Shown here one piece after another: positions 55,272-62,546 of a stretch of 64,000 nucleotides of DNA. The stretch is from Ancylobacter mangrovi (GTDB taxonomy: Bacteria; Pseudomonadota; Alphaproteobacteria; Rhizobiales; Xanthobacteraceae): positions 186,001 to 250,000 of the forward strand of contig NZ_JANTHZ010000004.1 in assembly GCF_024752355.1 (NCBI RefSeq). The letters run 5' to 3'. A program made the translations under genes and the position numbers. The notes beneath the pieces are model-generated. The model made no database searches. It saw nothing but the letters and a program-made list of their open reading frames with translations, and was not told the origin of the DNA. Each line of letters starts with the position of its first letter. Position 1 is the stretch's first letter.

Positions 55272-56447
55272 ATGACCGCCACCGGCAGCGTGGTTCAGGG
55301 GCAGGAATCCGCCTTCCCCAAGGCCGAATACGACGCGCGTGTCGCCAAGGCCCGCGAGGGCCTCGCGCAGGCGGGGCTCGACGTGATGATCGTCACCGGG
55401 CCGGAGAACCTGTTCTATCTCACCGGCCAGCAGACGCCGGGCTACTACACCTTCCAGGCCTTGGTGCTGCCGGTGGAGGGCGACCCGGTCTTCGTGGTTC
55501 GCCAGCTCGAATATTTCAACTTCGTCGCCAACACCTTCATTACCGACGCGGCGATCTACCAGGACACGGACGACCCGGTCGCCTTCCTCGTCGCGCTGAT
55601 CGATGCGAAGGGGCTGAAGGGCCGGCGCGTCGGCATCGACAAGCGCGGCTGGTTCCTGCCGATCGCCACCTACGAGGCGTTGCAGGCCGCGCTCGGCACG
55701 GTCCACGACGCCGCCGGCATCGTCGAGAAGCTGCGCGTGGTGAAATCGCCGCTGGAGATCGGCAAGTTGGAGCGCTCGGCCGCCTATGTCGACGCGGGAC
55801 TGAAGGCCGGCCTCGCCGCGGTGAAGGTCGGCAATACCGAGAACGACATCGTCGCCGCCATGATGGGCGCGGCGATCGCGGCCGGCTCGGAATATATGGG
55901 CATGGAGCCGCTGGTCTCGTCCGGCCCGCGCAGCGGCGTGCCGCACGGCACCTGGAAGCGGCGCCGGCTGGAGGCGGGCGACCCCGCCTTCCTGGAGATG
56001 GCCGCCAGCCACGACCGCTACCACGCCGCGCTGATGCGCTCGGCCTGGATCGGCACCCCGCCGGCCGAGGCGCTCGACATGATGAAGGTCTGCCAGGAGG
56101 TGCTCGACGCCGCGCTCGACGCCATCCGGCCGGGCGTCGCCTGCGAGGTGCCGCACCTCGCCGGGCAGAAGATCATCGACGCCGCCGGCTATACCGACAA
56201 TTTCCGCAAGCGGCTCGGCTACAGCGTCGGCATCTCCTTCGCGCCGGATTGGGGCGAGGGCGGCATCCTCAGCCTCAATGCCGGCGTGAAGACGCCGCTC
56301 GCGCCGGGCATGACCTTCCACCTGCCGCCGGCGCTGCGCATCTATGGCCGCTTCACCGTGGGGGTGAGCGAGACCATCGTGGTGACCGAGACCGGCTGCC
56401 GGGTGCTGGGCACGCTCGACCGGGCGCTGGTCCAGGTCGCGGCCTGA
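55272..56447 (+). CDS. M24-family creatinase/ectoine-hydrolase-like protein lacking metal ligands
   Basis: 391 residues. N-terminal creatinase domain (RVAKAREGLAQAGLDVMIVTGPENLFYLTG), then a pita-bread domain. Positions that hold metal ligands in aminopeptidase P are changed: FLEMAASHDRYHAALMRS replaces the two-Asp motif, GYSVGIS replaces GHGIG, and MTFHLPPAL lacks the Glu. GYSVGISFAPDWGEG is close to ectoine hydrolase (DoeA/EutD). It probably cleaves a cyclic amidine or C-N bond without metal. ATG 55272 lies one base after the previous stop. Confidence 0.87.
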   Translation: MTATGSVVQGQESAFPKAEYDARVAKAREGLAQAGLDVMIVTGPENLFYLTGQQTPGYYTFQALVLPVEGDPVFVVRQLEYFNFVANTFITDAAIYQDTDDPVAFLVALIDAKGLKGRRVGIDKRGWFLPIATYEALQAALGTVHDAAGIVEKLRVVKSPLEIGKLERSAAYVDAGLKAGLAAVKVGNTENDIVAAMMGAAIAAGSEYMGMEPLVSSGPRSGVPHGTWKRRRLEAGDPAFLEMAASHDRYHAALMRSAWIGTPPAEALDMMKVCQEVLDAALDAIRPGVACEVPHLAGQKIIDAAGYTDNFRKRLGYSVGISFAPDWGEGGILSLNAGVKTPLAPGMTFHLPPALRIYGRFTVGVSETIVVTETGCRVLGTLDRALVQVAA

Positions 56448-56466
56448 GCGCGGGAGGTCTCGAACC

Positions 56467-57390
56467 ATGAAGGACGTGAACGAATGCCGCGCGCGCCTCG
56501 CGGGCATCTTCAACATCACCGTCACCCCGTTCGACGCCTCCGGCGCGCTCGACAGGGCGGGCCTCGCCCGCTCGATCGAGCGCGTCATCGGGCTCGGCTA
56601 TGACGGCATCCTCATCGGCGGCACCTATGGCGAGTTCCCCGCCATGTCGCCGGCCGAGCGCGCGGAGCTGTTCCGCGCCGCGATGGAGGTGGCGGGCGAC
56701 CGGGTGCCGGTCATGCTGTGCTCGGCCGCCTCGGATGCGCGCACCGCGCGCGAGCTGACCGCGCTCGCCGGCGAGCTGGGCGGCCTGCCCATGGTCACGC
56801 CGCCCTTCGTCTCCGAGGTCACGGACGTTCAGATCGCCGCCTTCTTCGAGGAGATGGCGCCGCTCTCGCGCACCGGCATCCTGATCTACAACGCGCCCGG
56901 CATCGGCATCACGCTGGCGCCGGATCTGATCGAGCGGCTCGCCGATATTCCCGGCGTGGCCGGCATCAAGCAGGGCGACCTGTCGGTGACCGCGATCGAC
57001 CGGATCGCCAACCGGCTCGGCGGGCGCATCAAGCTGTTCTGCGCCTCCGACCTCGCCTTCCTCGGCCCGATGATGGCCGGCTTCGACGGCATCTCCTCGA
57101 CCAATTCCTGCGCGCTGCCGGAGCTGATCCTGGCGACCTATCGCGCGCTGGAGGCGGGCGACGCCGCCACCGCGCGCGAGATGCACAAATGCTGGTACGC
57201 GTTCCGCGCCCTCGCCCGCCGGCACGGCCAGCCGCAGATGGTGAAGGCGGCGATGAATTTGCGCGGCTTCGACGGCGGCCATGTGCGCGCCCCGCTGCGC
57301 GATCTCGACGCGGAGGCCTTCGCCGAGGTGACCGCGATGATGCAGGCCCTCGCCGCCGATCCGCGCACCAGGGTCACGCTGAAGGGCTGA
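56467..57390 (+). CDS. Dihydrodipicolinate synthase family protein
   Basis: 307 residues. FNITVTPFDASGALD, IGGTYGEFPAMSPAERAEL (substrate loop), Tyr in ILIYNAPGIGI and Schiff-base Lys in VAGIKQGDLS. A class I lyase or dehydratase acting on a keto acid; a true DapA is unlikely in a catabolic operon. GGGAGG precedes the ATG. Last gene of the operon, ending 22 bp before the terminator. Confidence 0.9.
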   Translation: MKDVNECRARLAGIFNITVTPFDASGALDRAGLARSIERVIGLGYDGILIGGTYGEFPAMSPAERAELFRAAMEVAGDRVPVMLCSAASDARTARELTALAGELGGLPMVTPPFVSEVTDVQIAAFFEEMAPLSRTGILIYNAPGIGITLAPDLIERLADIPGVAGIKQGDLSVTAIDRIANRLGGRIKLFCASDLAFLGPMMAGFDGISSTNSCALPELILATYRALEAGDAATAREMHKCWYAFRALARRHGQPQMVKAAMNLRGFDGGHVRAPLRDLDAEAFAEVTAMMQALAADPRTRVTLKG

Positions 57391-57412
57391 CGACCGCCTG
57401 CGAGCGAGCACG

Positions 57413-57450
57413 AAAAAAGGCCCGGCGGGGCGACCTGCCGGGCCTTTTGT
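57413..57450. terminator. Bidirectional Rho-independent terminator
   Basis: AAAAGGCCCGGC and GCCGGGCCTTTT form a perfect 12-bp stem; the left arm lies in six As and the right arm ends in four Ts. Terminates the plus-strand operon and the minus-strand aminotransferase. Confidence 0.92.
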
Positions 57451-57471
57451 CGTCGAGTGGAGGCGGGAGGC

Positions 57472-58692
57472 TCAGGCCGCCGCCTTCAGCGACAGCGCGC
57501 GGCAGGCGGCCTCGATCCGCCGGCAGGCCGCGCGCAGCGTCTCGGTGTCCACCGCATAGGCGATGCGGATATAGCCGGGCGCGCCGAAGGCCGCGCCATG
57601 CACCACGCCGACATGGGCGGCCTCGAGCAGGTAGGTGGCAACATCGAGATCGCTGGCGATCACCCGCCCGGCGGGGGTCGTCGCGCCGATCATCGCCCGG
57701 CAGTCCGCGAACACGTAGAAGGCGCCCTCGGGCACGTCGCTCGCGAGCCCGTCCACGCGGGCGATCATGTCGAGCACGATGTCGCGGCGCGTGCGCAGCG
57801 TCTCCAGCCATCCGGTCATGAAGTCGCGCCCGCCCTCCAGCGCGGCGATGCCCGCGCGCTGGCTGATGGTGCTCGGGTTGGAGGTGCTCTGCGACTGCAG
57901 CACCTGCATCGCGGCGACGAGCCACGCCGGCCCGCCGGCATAGCCGAGGCGCCAGCCGGTCATCGAATAGCCCTTGGACATGCCGTTGACGGTCAGCGTG
58001 CGCTCGCGCAGCGCCGGCTCGACCGCGGCGGGCGTGGCGAACGCGCCCTCGAAGCGGACGTGCTCGTAGATGTCGTCGGCCAGCACCAGCACCTGCGGGC
58101 AGCCGAGCAGCACCTCGGTCAGCGCCTTCATCTCTTCCGGGCTGTAGACCGCGCCGGTGGGATTGTTCGGCGAGTTCAGCACTACCCAGCGGGTGAGCGG
58201 GGTGATCGCCTGCTTCAGCGCCTGCGGGGTCAGCTTCCAGCCGTCCGCGGGGGTGCAGGGCACGATCACCGGCACGCCTTCGGCGAGGCGCACCATGTCG
58301 GGATAGGACACCCAGTAGGGCGCCGGCACGATCACCTCCTCGCCCGGCGCCAGCGTCGCCAGCAGGGCGTTGAAGATGAGCTGCTTGGCGCCCGCCCCGG
58401 CGATCACCTCCTCGTCCGAATAGTCCAGCGCGTTCTCGCGCGCGAACTTGGCGCGGATCGCGGCCTTCAGCGCCGCCGTGCCGGCGACAGCGGTGTATTT
58501 GGTGTCGCCCTCCTCGATGGCGGCGATGCCGGCGGCGCAGATCGCCTCCGGGGTCGGGAAGTCGAGCTCGCCCTCGCCCAGATTGACCACCGCATGGCCC
58601 TGCGCGGTCAGGGCGCGCACCTTGTTGGAGATTTCGGCGGTGGGCGACGAACCGGCGCCGTTCATTCGCGGCGCAAGCCGGGCGTGGGACAT
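57472..58692 (-). CDS. Pyridoxal-phosphate aminotransferase, class I (AspC-like)
   Basis: 406 residues. VNLGEGELDFPTPEAI, AGAGAKQLIFNALLA, LNSPNNPTGAVYS, Asp/Tyr in VLADDIYEHVRF and the PLP lysine in NGMSKGYSMTGWRLGYAGG are all present; the substrate arginine is in YIRIAYAVDTETL. Transfers amino groups between amino and keto acids; may act with the DHDPS-family and amidase neighbours. GAGGAG precedes the ATG. 116-bp gap to the AraC-amidase gene upstream holds its promoter. Confidence 0.92.
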   Translation of the reverse strand: MSHARLAPRMNGAGSSPTAEISNKVRALTAQGHAVVNLGEGELDFPTPEAICAAGIAAIEEGDTKYTAVAGTAALKAAIRAKFARENALDYSDEEVIAGAGAKQLIFNALLATLAPGEEVIVPAPYWVSYPDMVRLAEGVPVIVPCTPADGWKLTPQALKQAITPLTRWVVLNSPNNPTGAVYSPEEMKALTEVLLGCPQVLVLADDIYEHVRFEGAFATPAAVEPALRERTLTVNGMSKGYSMTGWRLGYAGGPAWLVAAMQVLQSQSTSNPSTISQRAGIAALEGGRDFMTGWLETLRTRRDIVLDMIARVDGLASDVPEGAFYVFADCRAMIGATTPAGRVIASDLDVATYLLEAAHVGVVHGAAFGAPGYIRIAYAVDTETLRAACRRIEAACRALSLKAAA

Positions 58693-58719
58693 TCGATGGC
58701 TCCTCAGTCAGGAACCCGC

Positions 58720-58747
58720 ATTGTATCGATTGATATAAAATGTGCAA
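58720..58747 (-). promoter_or_regulatory. Promoter of the aminotransferase gene with an internal ATTGATATAAAA box
   Basis: On the minus strand TTGCAC (58742-58747), 16 bp, TACAAT (58720-58725; 5/6 to consensus). The 12-mer ATTGATATAAAA (58729-58740), identical to that before pxpB, lies between the two, where a bound repressor would block polymerase. TTGTATC and GATATAA around it form a near-perfect inverted repeat. Confidence 0.5.
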
Positions 58748-58808
58748 TTAAACGGAAGGCAAAGCCGGGCCCGATTCCGCGCGGCCGCAGGGCGGGGCCG
58801 GCGGCCCG

Positions 58809-61157
58809 TCAGGGTTCGAACAGGCGCTTGGCAAGGATGGCGTGCACGCCCCAATTGCCGTCCACCACCTGGGTGATGCCGAAATCCACCGCCGCCGACA
58901 TCAGCGCGATCGCCTCGTCCTCGTCGAGCCCCTTGGTGGTCATGAGGAAGCGCCGCACCTTGCGGAAGGCATCACGCATGGCGAGGTCGAGCGAGGATTT
59001 GTTGTAGACGTCGCTCTGCCCGTTGGCGCCGAACTCGGCGAGGTAGTTCGGGTGGCTGAACCCGGTCAGCACCCAGTTCTCCGGCGTCTCGATCAGCGGA
59101 TAGGTGAGATCGGTGAGCACGGTGCCGACCGTATCGGCCTTCTTGTGGAGCACGACCCGGAAGGTGCCGGTCATCGAGCATTCGATCGCGGTGCCGGAGA
59201 GCTCGCCGTCGCCCTGCGTGGCGTGGGGGTCGCCCACCGAGAGCAGCGCCCCGGGCACGGAGACCGGGAGATAGACCGTCGCTCCCTTGCCCAGTCGCCA
59301 GTTGTCGAGGTTCCCGCCGAAATAGGCCGGCGGCACGGAATCGATCAGGTCCGCCTCGCGCGGCGCCACCGCGATCACGCCGAAATGGGGACGCAGCGGG
59401 ATGCGTATGCCCTTCAGCACCTCGCGCCGCAGCGTGACGCCGGCAAGGTCCACCGGCACGCCGGGATAGTCGTAGAGCGCGTGGCGCACGCCGAACGGGT
59501 CGGCCTGCGGCTCCCAGCGGAAGGCGTGCACGGCCTGCGCATAGGGCTCTTCCGCATCGGCGAAGATCTCGTAGATCGTCACCGTCTCGCGCGGGCGCGG
59601 CTCGGTGAGGAACTCGGAATAGTGGTAGCCCCACCATGCCGCCACGCTGCTGCCGAACACCTGCCCGGCGAAGCGCGGGTTGCGCGATCCCCGCGGCTCG
59701 ATGTCGAGTATGTTGACTTCCAGCACGTCGCCCGGCTCGGCGCCGCGCACCGCGATCGGCCCGGTGCAGATGTGCACGCCGAAGCCCTCGCCCGCCCCGC
59801 GCCCGAACACCGAGGCGTCAAGCGGCCCGGCGCCGCGGCGGTCGACATTCTTGGCCTTGGCGGTCCAGTGGAACACGCTTTCCGCGCCGGCATCGCCGCG
59901 GATCATGCGCTCGGGATCGTCGGAGGCGTGCTGGGTCAGGGTCTCGATCGTCACCGCGTCGCCCGAGCCGATCTCGATCAGCGGCTTCAGCGAGCGGCTG
60001 AAATAGCCCCAGTGCACGGTCGAGGCGTCGACCGCGAGGTGATGGTGCAGCGGGGCGTGGGCGGGCGCCGGCCGGGCCTCGCCGCGGCCGGACGCGGCCC
60101 CGGCGCGCTCGCCGCCCTCGACCCGGCCCTGCAGCGCGCGAAGGCGCACAAGTGCCTGCTGCGGCCAGCCCCGGTGGCCGCCGGTCGACACGCTGGCGCT
60201 CTGGCGGTCGGCCTCGCGCCGGCGCAGCTCGCGCGGCGGCAGACCGAAGCGCTCGCGGAACAGCCGGCTGAAATGGGCCGAATCCGAGAAGCCGTGGCGA
60301 TAGGCGATCTCCGAGATCGGCACCGCGCTCTCGGCCGGATTGACCAGGTCGTGCCAGGCGCGCTGCAGCCGGCGCTCACGCACATAGTGGCTGAAGCTGT
60401 CGCCGGTGCCCTCGAACAGCTTCTGCACGTAGCGCTCGGAGATGCCCTCGCCCTGCGCGATCTCCGAGACGCTGAGCCCCTCGCTGCCGAGATTGCGCTC
60501 GATGCTGGCATAGAGCCGCTGCAGCAGCGCCGCCCGGCCCGAGGGCGTGTCCACATTGTCGGCCGCGCGCTCGCTCGCCAGCGCCAGCAGCCATTCGGCC
60601 GCGCTCTGCGCCACCGCCTCCCATTCCGGCTCGGAAAGGCGGTCGAGCGCCTGCGCCGCCGCCTCGATGGTGCGGGCGAGCACGTCCGGCAGGCCCTCGG
60701 GGTCGACGATGAGCGGCTGGACGAGGTGCAGCGGCGCGACCTTGCGGCCGCGGAACACGTCGGCCGGCACCGCCAGCACGAGGGCGCGCAGGCCGCGCGG
60801 GAACTGGAGCTGCCAGTCGCCGCTACGCGGGCCGAGCAGGAACTGCCCAGTGCCGAGTATCTTGCGGCCCTCGGCCGTGTGGAGGACGCTGCCGCCCTCC
60901 AGCGGCAGCACCAACAGCGGCAGGCCGGCACCGCCCGGGCCCGGGCGAGACGCCACCGGGCGCAGCGCCTGCGCTTCCGCCGACAGCCGGCCGAGCCGGA
61001 CGCCGAGCGAGGAGGCGCGGCACATGGCAGTCGCGTGCGAGGGAAGGGCGGCCCGCCCCGCGAGCGACTGGAGCCCGAATCCGCCGAGAACCTCCTGCCA
61101 GGCGCGCTCACGGGAGTCCTCGGAATAGGATTCGCTCGTGAACGGCTGCGCATTCAT
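58809..61157 (-). CDS. AraC-family regulator fused to a complete FmdA-type amidase
   Basis: 782 residues in one frame. Residues 1-200: AraC-binding-type sensor domain. Residues 208-315: two-HTH AraC domain (LSVSEIAQGEGISERYVQKL; ISEIAYRHGFSDSAHFSRLFRERFGLPPRELRR). Residues 316-370: Arg/Gly/Ala-rich linker. Residues 371-782: whole FmdA domain, starting HHHLAVDASTVHWGYFSRSL and containing GDPHATQGDGE (642-652), colinear with the stand-alone paralogue at 61237 (415 residues). No stop or frameshift lies between them. It may sense and hydrolyse the same amide. I know of no characterised protein of this kind. Start ATG 61157; a palindrome covers its ribosome-binding region. Confidence 0.9.
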   Translation of the reverse strand: MNAQPFTSESYSEDSRERAWQEVLGGFGLQSLAGRAALPSHATAMCRASSLGVRLGRLSAEAQALRPVASRPGPGGAGLPLLVLPLEGGSVLHTAEGRKILGTGQFLLGPRSGDWQLQFPRGLRALVLAVPADVFRGRKVAPLHLVQPLIVDPEGLPDVLARTIEAAAQALDRLSEPEWEAVAQSAAEWLLALASERAADNVDTPSGRAALLQRLYASIERNLGSEGLSVSEIAQGEGISERYVQKLFEGTGDSFSHYVRERRLQRAWHDLVNPAESAVPISEIAYRHGFSDSAHFSRLFRERFGLPPRELRRREADRQSASVSTGGHRGWPQQALVRLRALQGRVEGGERAGAASGRGEARPAPAHAPLHHHLAVDASTVHWGYFSRSLKPLIEIGSGDAVTIETLTQHASDDPERMIRGDAGAESVFHWTAKAKNVDRRGAGPLDASVFGRGAGEGFGVHICTGPIAVRGAEPGDVLEVNILDIEPRGSRNPRFAGQVFGSSVAAWWGYHYSEFLTEPRPRETVTIYEIFADAEEPYAQAVHAFRWEPQADPFGVRHALYDYPGVPVDLAGVTLRREVLKGIRIPLRPHFGVIAVAPREADLIDSVPPAYFGGNLDNWRLGKGATVYLPVSVPGALLSVGDPHATQGDGELSGTAIECSMTGTFRVVLHKKADTVGTVLTDLTYPLIETPENWVLTGFSHPNYLAEFGANGQSDVYNKSSLDLAMRDAFRKVRRFLMTTKGLDEDEAIALMSAAVDFGITQVVDGNWGVHAILAKRLFEP

Positions 61158-61161
61158 GGTT

Positions 61162-61183
61162 CGAACCCCTGTGCAGGGGTTCG
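61162..61183 (-). promoter_or_regulatory. 22-bp perfect palindrome at the translation start of the AraC-amidase fusion
   Basis: Arms CGAACCCCTG and CAGGGGTTCG around a 2-bp centre, ending five bases before the ATG at 61157. In DNA it is a symmetric operator, possibly for the AraC protein itself. In RNA it would fold into a hairpin that hides the only Shine-Dalgarno-like AGGGG. It lies in the 79-bp gap after the stand-alone amidase gene. Confidence 0.75.
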
Positions 61184-61236
61184 TCCAAGCAAGGATCGTG
61201 CCCTCAAGGAACCTCCGCCCGCCGGCTTCGGCCGGG

Positions 61237-62484
61237 TCAGCCGCCCGCGCGGCCGGCGAAGATCGCCTTGCGGATGGTGCCGGTCACGCCCCAATTGGCG
61301 TCGACCACCTGGGTCACCGCGAAATCGGCCGCCACCGACATCAGCGAGATCGCCTCGTCCTCGGTGAGCTTGTGCACCGTCATCAGGAAGCGCCGCAGCT
61401 TGCGGAAGGCGTCGCGCATCGCGTTGTCGAGGCTGGAGCGATTCAGGATCTCGCTCTGGGGGTCGGGACCGAGCTCGGCGAGATAGTTGGTGACGCTGAA
61501 GCCGTAAACCGACCACACATCGTCGGTCTCGAGCAGCGGATGGGTGAGCCCTTCGAGCACCGTGCCGGGCAGGTCCGCCTTCTTGTGCAGGACGAACTCG
61601 AACTCGCCGGTGAGCGAGATCTCGATCGCGGTGCCGGAGAGCTCGCTGTCGCCCTGCGAGGCATGGGCGTCGCCGCAGGAGAACAGCCCGCCGGGCACGG
61701 CGACCGGGTAGTACATGCGCGCGCCTTTGGCGATGCGCCAGTCGTCCATGTTGCCGCCGGTGTAGTTGGGCGGAATGGTGCTGACGAAATCGGCCTCGGC
61801 CGGGGCGAGCCCCATCGTGCCGAAATGGAGCCGCGCGGGCACCTTGATACCGGCGAGCACGCCCTCCTTCTTCGCGATGGTCGCGTGGTCGACCCGCACG
61901 CCGGGATAGTCGATGGTCGGGTGGACGATGCCGTCCGGGTCGGTCTGCGGCGTCCAGACATAGGAATAGAGCGCCTTCACCGCCGCCTCTTCCATGTCGA
62001 GCTCGTAGATAGTCACGCTCTCGCGCGGCTTCGGCTCCTCGATCAGGTCCTTGTACTGGAAGCCCCAGTTGGCCGCCGGGTTGGAGCCGAAGAAGCGGCC
62101 CTCATAGGCCGGGTTGGCGCTCGGGCGCGGCCAGGTGTCGATCACCCGCACCTCGATCACGTCGCCAGGCTCGGCGCCCTCGACGGCGATCGGCCCGGTC
62201 AGCAGGTGCACGCCGAGCCCCTCGCCCGAACCGTAGGTGAACGGCCCGTCGGTCGCCCCCGCCCCGCGCCGGCGCATGGTCTTCTTCTCGCCGGTCCAGA
62301 GGAAGATCTCCTCCGCCGCCTTGTCGCCGGCAATCATGCGCTCGTAGTCGTCATTGGCGTGGTGGGTGATGGTCTCGATCACCGCGCTGTCGCCGGACTT
62401 CAGCGTCAGCACCGGCGCCAGGGTCCGGCTGAAATACCCCCAATGGACGGTCTCGGGCGTGGCGGGCAAATGGTGCTTGGTCAT
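61237..62484 (-). CDS. fmdA: Acetamidase/formamidase (FmdA) family protein, long form
   Basis: 415 residues, typical of formamidase proper. ETVHWGYFSRTLAPVLTLKSGD, ITHHANDDYERMI, GPIAVEGAEPGDVIEVRVIDTWPR, IPPNYTGGNMDDWR and GDAHASQGDSELSGTAIE (271-288) are family motifs. Hydrolyses formamide or another small amide to NH3. Closest relative in the window is the C-terminal part of the AraC fusion next to it, so one arose by duplication. GAGG precedes the ATG. Lies 62 bp after the permease-ATPase gene on the same strand. Confidence 0.92.
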   Translation of the reverse strand: MTKHHLPATPETVHWGYFSRTLAPVLTLKSGDSAVIETITHHANDDYERMIAGDKAAEEIFLWTGEKKTMRRRGAGATDGPFTYGSGEGLGVHLLTGPIAVEGAEPGDVIEVRVIDTWPRPSANPAYEGRFFGSNPAANWGFQYKDLIEEPKPRESVTIYELDMEEAAVKALYSYVWTPQTDPDGIVHPTIDYPGVRVDHATIAKKEGVLAGIKVPARLHFGTMGLAPAEADFVSTIPPNYTGGNMDDWRIAKGARMYYPVAVPGGLFSCGDAHASQGDSELSGTAIEISLTGEFEFVLHKKADLPGTVLEGLTHPLLETDDVWSVYGFSVTNYLAELGPDPQSEILNRSSLDNAMRDAFRKLRRFLMTVHKLTEDEAISLMSVAADFAVTQVVDANWGVTGTIRKAIFAGRAGG

Positions 62485-62546
62485 GGCAAACCTCGGTCTG
62501 GAAGCGGTATGCGCGGCGGCCGGGCCGCCCTTCAGGGTTCGCGCCG

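Noticed and set aside
52703-55282. 859-codon open frame on the minus strand over the M20 and enolase-superfamily genes
   Set aside because: Composition is typical of an antisense shadow, and the plus-strand genes have complete catalytic motifs and ribosome-binding sites.
55272-56447. Xaa-Pro aminopeptidase (pepP/pepQ)
   Set aside because: The fold is M24, but the Asp, His and Glu metal ligands are not in place.
58842-61367. Very long open frame on the plus strand (841 codons) opposite the AraC-amidase gene
   Set aside because: It is a GC-rich shadow rich in Arg, Gly, Ala and His with no family motif; the minus strand has two clear domains.
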